A stretch of DNA of 29,350 nt from Sanguinoderma infundibulare (Eukaryota > Basidiomycota > Agaricomycetes > Polyporales > Polyporaceae): assembly GCA_032821775.1 (NCBI GenBank), contig JAVLRN010000039.1, forward strand, positions 1 to 29,350, in the 5' to 3' direction. Made by a program: the position numbers and the translations under genes. Below, piece after piece: positions 10,646 to 20,392 of this stretch. Under the pieces are notes generated by a model. That model searched no databases and had not been told where the DNA came from. It was given only the letters and a program-made list of their open reading frames with translations. Numbering within the stretch: position 1 is the stretch's first letter; every line of letters starts with the position of its first letter.

Positions 10646-13006
10646 TTAGTTTCCACCCCAGTAATATACTGCAATAAATAAAAATAACCATACACATCTA
10701 CAAAGTGCCAGTATAAGATACTTGCTTCATATCCAATATGGTGACTATTTGTTAAATGATAATTGATTATTCTAAAGAAACCTACTGCAATAAATATTGT
10801 TCCTATAATAACATGTACAAATTTGTTATCATAATACATTTAATATTATTTCAACAACTTACGCTGTTGTTCAGACTATTTCATCAATAGATTAATCTAT
10901 TGGAGGGGATCCGTGGAAAGATTATTGTTTACATAAATACTCACTTTCTAGTCGTTGAACCTTCAAATATTAATCTTTATTTGCACAATTCTATTTCTTT
11001 TTTTAATAAAAACAAAATATGATTATTCTTAAAAACAAAGAAAAGTATATAAAAATATATAGAATAATTATGTTTAATATAAGCTTGGCTGCAAATTGTC
11101 CTCCCGCTAAGATGAGGGTTTCTATGCAATTAACCCTCTTTTCTGTCAAAATAAATAATACTGTTAAATTTAAATCTATAATTTTTGTAAATTTGACCGT
11201 TAAGTAAATATTTTTTTATAATAGATCTATCTATCTGTAATATTCTACTACATTCACTAATGCTTGAAAAAACGAATTCATTATTTAAAAGATCAAGAGC
11301 TGTTATTTTTATTTTATCAGATACTAATTTTAAAGTATTTCTATAAAATCTTAAGCCACCATTTTTAATGATATATGGTGAAGGAATATTAAATAGTATT
11401 TGATACTTTTTATTAAAATCTTGGACTTCTTTAGATGGCAATGATGTTTTAAAGTTGATAATCTAAAATTATTCCAATTACTTGTTATTTCTCTAGCTAA
11501 AGATTCACCTTCCGGTATGGTATGATAACCATTATAATAAATATTAACTAAAATACAAAAATCATTAAAATCTTTTAATTTCTTACTATTTAATAATTTA
11601 GTACTAGTAAAAAGCGGAACAATGACATTTTTTAAAAAATGGATGTTGTTAAATTCTAATGTTACCATTTGGTTAGAATTATTTCTAGGACTATTTATAT
11701 TTATATTACCAAATTGAAAATAGTCTACTATGGCCCTAAATAATGGTAATTCTTTAACATGATTTTCAAATTTTACACAGGTCTATTAAGATGTGCTGAA
11801 AATGAGGCATCACCATCAACGAAAACCACCTAACCAATATTTATTTAAGTGTGATAGGGCTGGACTTGCCTCTAAATAGATGGAAGGATTTTTTAATTCA
11901 TGATAAAACTTTATCATTTCATTTCTTCCACTATCGGTAAGATGACCTTTGTTTTTAATTAAATTAACTGCTTTTTCAAAGATTAAAAACTGAAAATATT
12001 TAGAACTCTTAATGGAACTAAATTAAAAACTGGGACAATAATATTTATTAATGAAGCTTGATCATTGACAAAAAAATTACATCTGTTTTTCGAAATAGAT
12101 ATTTTTCCGCATCCTAGTTTTTTTTGTATAAACTTTAAAACATCTAAATCGTCTAGATGAAGACCTATTTGAAAAGTAAGTATTAAACTATTGTATTTAT
12201 TGTCTTGACTTGTGTAGTTTCTCAAACTAATATTAAAATTACCTTCAGCATCTACAAAACCTGGAAGCCATTCTAAAAATGATGTATCTATTTTTTTAAT
12301 ATCGGAGTGAACTTTTCTAATATATACGGAATTTTTATTATTTATTTTGGTAGGGGCTAATTTTATTAACCCATGTAAACCTGTTGAAGCATAGAATGTT
12401 GTACCAAAAACTGAATCAGTAATAGTAAATGTAGCATTAAAATATTCAACATATTGTAAAGCAGTAAAAACAATAGCTAAGATAATAGTTAATAAACCAC
12501 CTATTATTGCTCTTTTTCTATCTCCTTTAATTAATGCATGGGTGTCCGTATGTTATAGTTGATCCACTACTTAACAATAAGAAAGTATTTAATAATGGTA
12601 TTCCAAATGCTGATAATGCTTCTATTCCTTGTGGTGGCCAAACCCCTCCAATTTCTACACTTGGACTTAAACTAGAATGGAAAAATGCCCAGAATACAGA
12701 TAAGAATGCAAATACTTCACTAACAATAAATAAGATTACTCCTATTGTTAATCCTTTTTGTACTTGAGTAGTGTGACAACCTAAATAAGTTGCTTCTAAA
12801 ATTATATCTCTAAACCATAATAACATACCTAAACCTGTTGAAGCTAAACCTAACATAAATGTAAAATCACCATAACCATGCATTGATAATACTGCTCCTA
12901 TTGTTAAATTTAATAATGAAAAACTAACTAAAATAGGCCATGGAGATATAGTCACTAAATGGAATGGAAAACTTTGAAATAAATTACGATTTATGTTTAA
13001 TAACAT
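10646..13006 (-). CDS. cox3: Cytochrome c oxidase subunit 3, two exons
   Basis: Subunit III of complex IV. Exons are 13006-12369 and 10817-10646; they join as [16 protein letters not shown]. The start [18 protein letters not shown] at 13006 gives exactly 269 aa, the usual fungal length; an in-frame ATG at 13072 would add 22 residues of doubtful value. Family motifs: [31 protein letters not shown] (with the conserved Glu of helix 3), GVWPPQGI, and [26 protein letters not shown]. Two breaks: an extra C in CCC near 12543 (after STITYGH) and a missing G near 10690 (HFVDVVWLF). The stop TAA is at 10646-10648. The next gene downstream is nad4L, 262 bases on. Confidence 0.93.
10818..12368 (-). mobile_element. 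Group I intron of cox3
   Basis: The 5' exon ends in CATGGGT and the intron ends in G before TACATGTTATT. Core blocks are GTTCAACGACTAGAAAGTGAG (about 10965-10945; 20-base core shown), AATTTGCAGCCAAGC (about 11097-11083) and ATAGTCTGAACAACAG (about 10884-10868). The same blocks occur in rnl L2449 and L2584, placing the three in one structural family. At 1551 bases it is the longest intron in the window because of its large HEG. Confidence 0.87.
11130..12368 (-). CDS. LAGLIDADG homing endonuclease with NUMOD1-like tail, fused to cox3 exon 1, frameshifted
   Basis: The cox3 frame runs straight into the intron. Motif 1 is [19 protein letters not shown] (about 12285-12230), followed by [16 protein letters not shown]; motif 2 is [18 protein letters not shown] (about 11845-11790, with one extra T in the TTTTCG run). 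The second domain continues with [18 protein letters not shown] and [19 protein letters not shown]. The last about 60 residues (11330-11130), [18 protein letters not shown] to [20 protein letters not shown], resemble a NUMOD1 helix-turn-helix, a DNA-contacting module known from homing endonucleases. Breaks near 12005, 11815, 11775 and 11440. About 410 aa if read through. Confidence 0.75.
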
Positions 13007-13559
13007 ATTTATTTGATTTTTTATTAAACTTTTGTTATATTTAATAAAATTTAATTTTTTTTCTGTTAGCATATTTATAATTTGTCAATAATGACTTCAT
13101 AGTAATATCTATAAAGATATAATAATATAATGATAGTTTATTATAATATTAATGTTTATATTAATAATAAAATATATGATTGCTTGATTTAATATTGATT
13201 TTTTTTTATCAATACTAGTTCTTTTAATTTTTATTTTATAAAGGTATTTTAAAAAAATACTATTTTTAAATTTATCATTTTAAGCAAAAGGGAATGTGAT
13301 ATCTTTATCAAATAATCAATTAAATGATTGATTATTTTCAAATTCAAATTTAAATTTAAGTTTGTAAGATTAGACTTATTAATTTAATTTAATTTTATTT
13401 AAACAAATAGAATACAAATTATTGAATAGAATAGAAACAGTTAATTTCTTACAGAATATAACATATTCTATCTATATAATAAAGTAAGTTAAAAAAAAGT
13501 AAAATTTTTTTATTTAATAACAAGTTGACTTGCTTATAGTTTTTAAAATTTTTTATTAA
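13007..13559. other. Spacer between rnl and cox3
   Basis: A+T-rich, with no gene. It contains a strong inverted repeat at 13311-13336 and several T-runs. On the transcribed strand it separates the rnl 3' end from the cox3 start, so it should hold the rnl 3' processing site and the cox3 leader. Confidence 0.6.
13311..13336. repeat. Perfect 10-base inverted repeat between rnl and cox3
   Basis: AATAATCAAT and ATTGATTATT flank the loop TAAATG. A hairpin here, between an rRNA and an mRNA on one transcript, would fit an RNA processing point. No sequence motif confirms that role. Confidence 0.5.
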
Positions 13560-14247
13560 AAATAACAATTATTAACATCCAGTCTACATAATAAATTAGT
13601 AATGCTAAACTAAATACTTTACAGCACTTACATTTGCATCCTATTTAGAAATGTTCTATTTCTTATTAATATTGATTAAAAATTAATCAATAAGATAGTA
13701 TCTAGGGGATAGCTTCCTGCTTAATATTCATTCAGCGCTTATCTATCATGTTTGTGGCTACCCAACTATGCTTAAATCTTTTTAAATTTAATAAAATAAA
13801 TTTAATAAAAAAAAAAAGAAAGAAACAATTGGTACACTAGAGAAACACAGCCTATTGATCCTTTCGTACTAGAAGGTCTGCCCCTTTTTTACTATTTATC
13901 CCTCCAGAAGATAGGGACCATACTGACTCACGTCGTATTAACAATTATGTTATCGTAATGCATTTTATTCATTACTTCAATAACTCACGTTATTGTTCAG
14001 ACTATGTCATCATTCACTTTCTCCTATGTCAAGAAGATAGAATGCCGGATATTCGTGTCAGGTTTATTGTTAGTGCTACTCACCTGTTAGTCGTTAAACC
14101 TTCAAGAAATGTTAATTGCTTAGGATAAACAATTATTCACTATTTCACGCTTGGCTGCAAATTGACTGTTAAACACAGTGTTCCTTGCAATTTATCCAGT
14201 TTTCATCTTATTCAACGTGATAAGATGGGGCTTATTATCAATATAAA

Positions 14248-14901
14248 TTATAAACCTAATCTATAATACATTGTAGAATGAAAATAAGGTATAACTATTT
14301 TTCTTAATAAATCTAAATTATTAGCACCGATAGTTAGAATCCATTGATCTTTTCTATCATGAAGTGGTGCTGTATATATATTTAATTTAGTTTTAATAGC
14401 CAAAGCTAAATTTTCAACTTCTAGTTTTTGATAACTATTAGTATAAATTCTAACTCTTTTCCTACTCTTGTCAAAATTACCATCTCCTTGTATTAAATAT
14501 GCTAAAACAATAGGATCCATCAAATCAAGTATATTATCTGGAACTATTTTTACATATTTATTTGTTAAATGGTTAAATTTATAAAACATTTCATAGTATG
14601 AATTAAATACAGGTAAAGTTTTTGTTTTAAGTCTATAGTTAATATAAACTTTATTTTTACCTTTAATTTCTATAGGTTTTACTGGATTACTCATATAATC
14701 TTTAAATAATTCACCAATATGAAAAGCTAAAGATTTATATTTTTCTCCAAAACTCATTTCAAATCTAACATTAGCTGTAGGAGAAGATCTATATAATCCT
14801 CCATCACTTAACATTATACCTATTAATATTGAGTTAAGTTCTAATGGTAAATTAGTATTAATATTATTATTATTCATTGTATTATTATTATTATTATTCA
14901 T
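14248..14901 (-). CDS. Intact LAGLIDADG homing endonuclease in rnl L2584 intron
   Basis: 217 aa, uninterrupted. Motif 1 is SILIGIMLSDGGLYRSS (about residues 24-40) and motif 2 is PIVLAYLIQGDGNFDKS (about 128-144), each followed by the expected beta-rich DNA-contact region; the aspartates of both motifs are kept. The N-terminus is a run of Asn broken by TM and I, encoded by an ATT-type microsatellite, so the true start may be any of the Met codons up to about residue 9. This is the only HEG in the window with no break, and therefore the best candidate for an active enzyme. It would target intronless rnl at the peptidyl-transferase loop. Confidence 0.9.
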   Translation of the reverse strand: MNNNNNNTMNNNNINTNLPLELNSILIGIMLSDGGLYRSSPTANVRFEMSFGEKYKSLAFHIGELFKDYMSNPVKPIEIKGKNKVYINYRLKTKTLPVFNSYYEMFYKFNHLTNKYVKIVPDNILDLMDPIVLAYLIQGDGNFDKSRKRVRIYTNSYQKLEVENLALAIKTKLNIYTAPLHDRKDQWILTIGANNLDLLRKIVIPYFHSTMYYRLGL

Positions 14902-14904
14902 TGT
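14862..14904. repeat. ATT trinucleotide microsatellite
   Basis: Two runs of ATT separated by CATTGT. On the minus strand they encode the poly-Asn start of the L2584 HEG, so the repeat length directly changes the protein N-terminus. Confidence 0.7.
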
Positions 14905-15069
14905 ATTGTGTATTTTTAATAAAATATGTTAGCATTAAATTTACACTTCTTTGATTAAGAATATTTTTTATATTGTGTTATTTAAACCCAACTCGCGTAA
15001 CCTTTTAATCGGCGAACAGCCGAACCCTTCCAAGCTTCTACCCCCGGAGGATAGGTTGAGTCGACATCG

Positions 15070-16390
15070 CATTTATTAGTATATAAAATATATACCCCCC
15101 TAAGGGCTTAATCTTTCAATTAAGATTAGACTATATCTTCATCCAGCATAATAATACCCTTATGTTAGCACTAGATGTTGGCGTGTAGTCGTTGAGGGGT
15201 TACCTATTTTACAGTAGCTATTACCTAAATAAGTAACTTCCCTGCTGATTGCCCAATCTTTAAGATTTTAACTCCAGCCGGAGTACTTAAAGCTCTAAGG
15301 GTGTTCCAGCATATAGCCAATGTCTAAATAATTATTTCTAATTAGATTCCCCGATGTATAATCTGCTATAAACTAAAATTATATATCAAATATGTCTATA
15401 TCTGAGATTATATCAGAGTCACTTATGAAACCTTCGGTATCTTGTATCTTGTATCTTGTTTAAAAACTTTCTCTACATTTACTTTATAAAGCATTGATTC
15501 ATGTAAATGTGTAATCAATGTTGGTTTAATCATATCTAATGAATCTTTATTCACATAAATTCTTTCGTACACTGACCCAGTACTAGATTTTTTATTATGA
15601 ATACTTGTAATTAAATTGAAATTTGCTCTTAGAGTTTCTCTAAGAATACCTACTTCTTCTGAGTTAAAACTATCAGTACATAAAGTTACACCTCCTCTCT
15701 TAACTCTTTGACCATCATCCATGATCCAATGAGCTAAACCTCTTTGAGTTAAATGTTCAGAGATGTTATGAGGTACTCTTTTCTTTTTTTTCCAGATTCG
15801 TCTAGAAACAAGTCAGCTAAAGGATTTAATTCTTCAATAGCCTCAGTTCTAAAATATAATGATTGATTTGTAACTCCAAATCTTTCATCATTTCTAGAAT
15901 AAGTAGTAACAGATTCTTTTTTTAATGGCATCCCATTTTCTTTAACTAAGTTATATAAATGATTTAAATACTCCGATTTTTTTATAGATTGTTCAAAGGT
16001 TACATATGTTTTTCCAGATAATGTTCTTTTGATAGAGGCATCTCCTAGAAGACTACCCACAAATCAAATATTTCTTTAATGATGTTATTCATATTAAGTT
16101 TAACTAAATTTAAATTTTGCTTATTAATTATTTTTAATAAATTTTAAGCGTAAACAAGATATTTATCGTATCAAGTAGGTTTAACCTATAAAATTTTTTA
16201 TTTATTTGTTTTATAAATTTTTTTATGTTTAATCTAATTAAATATTTTTATTAAATTTATTAATAATAATTATATTTAAGTATAAAGGTTTATACCTCGA
16301 TCATTAATGTTTATTAATGGACTTTTTTTTTATTTTATCTGCTAAGATATTTTCATATTTAAATAATATAATGTGTTTAAATTATATCTA
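15070..16390 (-). mobile_element. Group I intron in rnl at the L2500 site
   Basis: The 5' exon ends GTTTGGCACCT and the 3' exon resumes CGATGTCGACTC; the intron ends in G. Core blocks are GCTGGAACACCCTTAGAGC (about 15313-15295), GGGCAATCAGCAGGGAAG (about 15256-15239), AACCCCTCAACGACTACACG (about 15201-15182) and AAGATATAGTCTAATC (about 15140-15125). These resemble nad5 introns 3 and 4. The 5' portion (16130-16390) is A+T-rich and holds the palindrome GTATAAAGGTTTATAC (16280-16295). Confidence 0.9.
15423..16092 (-). CDS. LAGLIDADG homing endonuclease in rnl L2500 intron, frameshifted
   Basis: Start ATG 16092-16090 (MNNIIKEIFDL). Motif 1 is VGSLLGDASIKRTLSGK (about 16060-16010) after a one-base shift. 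It continues with EQSIKKSEYLNHLYNLVKE and FRTEAIEELNPLADLFLDE. After a length change in the A-run near 15785 it goes on as RVPHNISEHLTQRGLAHWIM with motif 2 HWIMDDGQRVKRGG (about 15735-15695). It ends TAA at 15423-15425 after a C-terminus encoded partly by three copies of TATCTTG (15438-15458). Both acidic residues are kept. Apart from two length breaks it looks complete (about 223 aa). Confidence 0.85.
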
Positions 16391-16544
16391 AGGTGCCAAA
16401 CAGCCGGGACAATGTGTACTCTCACCAGCTATCAGCCTGTTCAAAATATGTTATCGTAAAGGTTCTTTATCCTTTACATCCATCCTTCACAGAATGGTTC
16501 AGACTATGTCATCATCTCTTTAGTCTTAAATTTTTACTTTCTTC

Positions 16545-17227
16545 CTATAATTGTGGAAGTTTATATTTCATTTCAGGTATAATATGAGGACTTACTAGTT
16601 CATAGAATAACGGATAGCTATTATTACTTATAACAATAACTTTTTTAGATTTATTTGATCTCAATTCACATTCAAAATTAAATTTTGCTCTTAATTCTTT
16701 TGACATTATTTCAACTTCTTTATCTGTGAAACTTTGAGTATTTAAAACTATACTTCTATTTTTAGAATTTTTATTATAATCTAATTTTCCACCATCATCC
16801 ATGAACCAATAAGCTAAACCTCTTTCTGTTAAATAATTAATTATTAATGATTCTAATATTCCTTTTTGCTATTATTAAGAAATAATTTAGCTAAAGGATT
16901 AAAAGCTTCATGACTAATAGTTTGAAAACCCCAATTTACCACTAGATTTCCTTTGGAACTAACTCTAGATTTTTTTTTATGAGGATTAGATAATACCCAT
17001 ACATCAAATAAATTATATACATGAAGTAAATAGGGTTTAGATTTATCACTCCATTCAAATTTAATTCTATAAGTTTTAGCTTTATTTTGAGTTTGTAGAC
17101 TAGCATCACCTAGCATTAAACCTATTGAAGCCTCCAATTGAAGAGTGGTTAAAGAAGTTAAAGATTTTTTGTATTCTTTAATTAATTTGCTATTTGGACT
17201 TAGTCCTATTAGTAATTTTTTATTCAT
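16545..17227 (-). CDS. LAGLIDADG homing endonuclease in rnl L2449 intron, one frameshift
   Basis: Start ATG 17227-17225 (MNKKLLIGLSPNSKLIKEY). Motif 1 is LEASIGLMLGDASLQTQN (about residues 33-50), followed by KTYRIKFEWSDKSKPYLLHV. The frame breaks at a short A-run near 16862 and continues as ILESLIINYLTERGLAYWFM with motif 2 GLAYWFMDDGGKLDYN (about 16815-16770). The C-terminus is SPHIIPEMKYKLPQL, TAG at 16545-16547. About 227 aa when followed through. Its leader is shared with nad4L. Confidence 0.87.
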
Positions 17228-17276
17228 TTTAAATTTAAATATTTTTCCTTTGGGTACATGTAATATGAAAAGAAAA
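17228..17276 (-). promoter_or_regulatory. HEG leader, copy B of the three-block element
   Basis: TTTAAATATTT (17234-17244), CCTTTGGGTAC (17247-17257) and ATATGAAAAGAAAA (17263-17276) on the plus strand match the nad4L leader exactly within each block. The spacers are 2 and 5 bases, against 7 and 4 in copy A. Both copies end a few bases before an ATGAAT start. Confidence 0.55.
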
Positions 17277-17902
17277 GCAATAGAGATGCTGGGCGCTCTT
17301 GGAAAGATTATTGTTTAGCATAACTCACTTTCTAGTCGTTGAACGTTCTCACTTCACACTTAAATAATGAAATAAGTGATGCCGAAATGAGCTTCGCTGC
17401 AAATTAACTTAATTTATTTTAAAAGTCTTAAGTAGTCCTTGCAATTCACCCAGTTTTATTTACTTTTTTAGTATTAGGGACAACAATTTATCCCTAGCGT
17501 AACTTTTATCGATTGATCCCCGTCTATTCCATAATATAGCGAAGGGTCACTATGCCCTACTTACGTATCTCGTTCGACTTCTAAGTCTTTCAGTTAGGCA
17601 TGCTTTCCGCCATTACGCCGATTACAACCTTTCACACTGGTTGATTGATTTCCATTCAATTTTCTAGCTATACCTTATGTTAATATTAAAAATATAATAA
17701 TTTATATTCCTTCATAGTTTATACAGATACTATGATTTTTAGTGAGTATCTTTTTTAAAGATGTTTTTATAAATAAATATCTTTGGATGTACTTTGCTAC
17801 TTTATCAAAGACGACCGCCCCAGTCAAACTGCCAATTAGCCACCTATCCCTTATAAGATTCCAATCCCACATATTAAATATAAAAAATAATATTCTATAA
17901 CT

Positions 17903-17928
17903 AAATAAAATAAAATAAAATAAAATAT
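17903..17928. repeat. AAAAT pentanucleotide tandem repeat in rnl expansion segment
   Basis: About five copies of AAAAT lie in an A+T-rich insertion of the rRNA, close to the GACTGGGGCGG landmark. It probably makes an unstructured loop in the mature rRNA or is length-variable between strains. Confidence 0.6.
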
Positions 17929-20392
17929 AATTAATATATGAAAAATTAAAAAGGTAAATATTAACCCAACCAAAGTCAGAAGGTATTCCATTTTACGTCT
18001 ATCGACATCCCTAATTCCTATTAACTAAGGTTGTTGTAGATCAATATGATAGCTAACTACAGTAAAGCTGCATAGGGTCTTCCCGTCCACCTGGAGGCAA
18101 CCCGCATCTGCACGGGTAATTCAATTTCACTGAGCAAGTTGTAGAGACAGTGAGACCATCGTTACACTATTGATACCAGACCACATTTAATGGCCAATTT
18201 ATTTTGCTACCTTTGGATCCTCATAGTTAAGACCGCTATTAACCAGACTTTCAATCAGTTACAGTTACCCATAACCTCTCTTATGTTAATGGCATTGGGC
18301 AAATTTCATCCAGAATACTATGATTTTTCATCATTGCTCTGAATTGTGTTTTTAGTAAACAGTCGGGGCCTCCGATTTTGTGCCACCCTTTAATAAAAAG
18401 GGTTCCTCTTATCGTCAAACTTATGAGGAGAACTTGCCGAGTTCCTTAACAACTTTTAGCTCTACGCCTTAGTATTCTCTACTTACGAACCTGTGTCGGT
18501 TTAGGGTACGGTAGTTAATAATATATTCTTTTCCCGGTCCTTATTTAAATTTAATAAAATTAAATATAAAATTGGACTTTCTAATTCATACTCATCAGAC
18601 AAAACTTTGGTTTTGATTCCTTAGAGGCCGCTTTAAAATAAGGTGGTTTAACCTTTCCTTATAACCCTTTCGTATTCGGCGAGAAGTATTATAACTTCTT
18701 TTTACGTTACTCATGTCAGCATTATCTCTTCAGTGACCTAAAAACAATGAAACACTGTTTTATCATCAGTATACTGAATGTTCTACTACCTATAATTTGA
18801 ATATTATTGTTTTTATATTATTCAAAATAAACACGATATCGGTTGATTTTTTAAGACCCGTTAAATTTTTGGCGTAATATTCTATTGGATAAGGCTGCTA
18901 CGTTGTTACATTACGTTTATTAAAAGATAGCGACTACCAGGCTCACTTTACAGCTGCATTCAATATATTACTTCCTTCATTTCACTTAAAAATCATTTGG
19001 GACCTTGTTTCGTGTTCTCGGCTGTTTCCGTCTTGACTACCCAACTTCGCATGAGCAGTCTGAATATCTAATATCAATTTATGTCATTCCGAGATTCTCT
19101 TCCATTGGTAAGATTTTCGACGTCCCCGCAACCTAAACTTTTCTTTTTTTAAAGAGATAGTTGGGAACTCAGTGCTGTACCACCATAAATTTTGTTTAGA
19201 TGTCATACTTATATATGTTTCGTAGAAAACCAGCTATCACTAGGTCAGATTGGCATTTCACCGCTTCCTAAAACTCTTCGGAGAATTTTGCTACATTCAC
19301 CCGTTCGATCCATTATAATCTGGTCTTAGGAAGATCACCTAGCTTCGGGTCTAATAGAAGTAACTTATCCATCACTATAAACCTAGAAAATATTTAACTT
19401 ATTAGCCTTATGGCTATTAAGGGTATCCTATTCTCAATATCTATTAAATTTAAGAATACTTTTAGCTAGTTAGTGTGGTCGCTTTCACTAAGGCTTTTAA
19501 CCTTGCTACTCCTATTAACTTGCTGACCCATTATGCAAAAGGTACGCCGTCATTTATAATTATAAATTTCGACTGCTTATAGAGTTACTAATTCAACTAT
19601 TTCATTTATGTCTAATAATACATAACTTTTTCAAACTTTCCCTCACGGTACTTTTCACTATCGCTAAATTTATAAATACTTAGCCTTAGAGGATGGTTCC
19701 CCTGTATTCCGACAAGTTAACTCTCGTCGTACTTATTTACTTAAATAAGGACTATTAACTTATTTTATTTAATTTATAAAGTAATAAATAAAATTATTTT
19801 TATTAATAGGTATCCCTTATTTAAATATTAATTTATAAAAATTATTTTACATACAGGACTTTTTTACCTTCTTTGGTTTCTGGTGTGTATTTTTGTTAAA
19901 ATGATTTTTATTTTTATTTTAAAGCTGTTCCGATTTCACTCGCCATTACTTTCGGAGTCTCGGTTGATTTCCTTTCCTTTCCCTAATGAAATGTTTTACT
20001 TCGGGAAGTTGAAATATAAAGGTTTTCCTTAGGATCGCCAACATTCTTTGTCAACATTAAATAAAAAATGGAACTTGACCACCTTATTTAAGGTGGATTG
20101 TGGCTTTTGGACTTTTGCCCTCCTTTTTTATAAATTTGCTAGTTTTTCCTTAATAACCCCTTTAAATTACTGTTTGATGTTATTACTATATTGTCATCGA
20201 TACTTTTATCCCCTATTAATTTTAAAAGGATTAATAAAAAAATTTTATTAAAAATTAACTAAAATCAGCTACATAAATAAATTTAAATTTATATTTAATA
20301 GCTAAGGTTTTGGTCCAAAGAGCTAATAGGAATTAAAATATTCCATTGGCACCCTAAGAGCTAAACAGAAAAAAAAACAATAAAATTTTAAT

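Larger units (their letters stand above)
13942..14985 (-). mobile_element. Group I intron in rnl at the L2584 site
   Basis: The 5' exon ends GTTGGGT (U2584 equivalent) and the 3' exon resumes TTAATACGACGTGAG; the intron ends in G. Core blocks are AATTTGCAGCCAAGCGTG (about 14165-14148), GGTTTAACGACTAACAGGTG (about 14104-14085) and GATGACATAGTCTGAACAAT (about 14012-13993). Site numbers are from memory of E. coli 23S and are supported by exon lengths. It carries an intact HEG. Confidence 0.9.
16442..17489 (-). mobile_element. Group I intron in rnl at the L2449 site
   Basis: The 5' exon ends GCTAGGGAT and the 3' exon resumes AACAGGCTGATAGC; the intron ends in G. Core blocks are AATTTGCAGCGAAGC (about 17404-17390), GTTCAACGACTAGAAAGTGAG (about 17344-17324) and GATGACATAGTCTGAACC (about 16515-16498). 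Same structural family as L2584 and the cox3 intron. Confidence 0.9.
13560..20368 (-). rRNA. rnl: Large-subunit ribosomal RNA with three group I introns
   Basis: Minus-strand mitochondrial large-subunit rRNA. Landmarks: the 5' domain GGAAATCAACCGAGACTCC (about 19978-19960), AGTTTGACTGGGGCGGTC (about 17829-17812), the peptidyl-transferase segments GTTACGCTAGGGAT, AACAGGCTGATAGCTGG and CGATGTCGACTC, the loop GTTACGCGAGTTGGGTTT, and the sarcin-ricin stretch AGTACGAAAGGATCAATAGG (13870-13851). Introns occupy 16442-17489, 15070-16390 and 13942-14985. The exons between them are 51 and 84 bases, exactly the bacterial distances 2450-2500 and 2501-2584. The 5' end (about 20368) and 3' end (about 13560) are estimates. 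The segment 17870-17960 is an A+T expansion with a pentanucleotide repeat. No further intron is evident in the 5' half. Confidence 0.94.

Noticed and set aside
11019..11207. Plus-strand frame of 62 codons
   Set aside because: Antisense of the cox3 intron core and the NUMOD1-like tail.
12534..12767. 77-codon plus-strand frame
   Set aside because: Exact antisense of conserved cox3 sequence.
3324..13006. RNA editing as the cause of the reading-frame breaks
   Set aside because: Both gains and losses of all four bases occur, many in homopolymers, and HEGs are affected as well; this fits consensus error better than a defined editing system. Kept only as a testable alternative.
15438..15458. Triple TATCTTG repeat as a regulatory site
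   Set aside because: It falls within the coding end of the L2500 HEG and is explained as a short coding repeat (QDTRYKI).
16393..16587. Plus-strand frame of 64 codons
   Set aside because: Covers rnl exon and the L2449 intron 3' core on the wrong strand.
20048..20251. 67-codon plus-strand frame
   Set aside because: It lies antisense to the 5' domain of rnl, between the GAAATCAACCGAG landmark and the gene start, and has no independent support.
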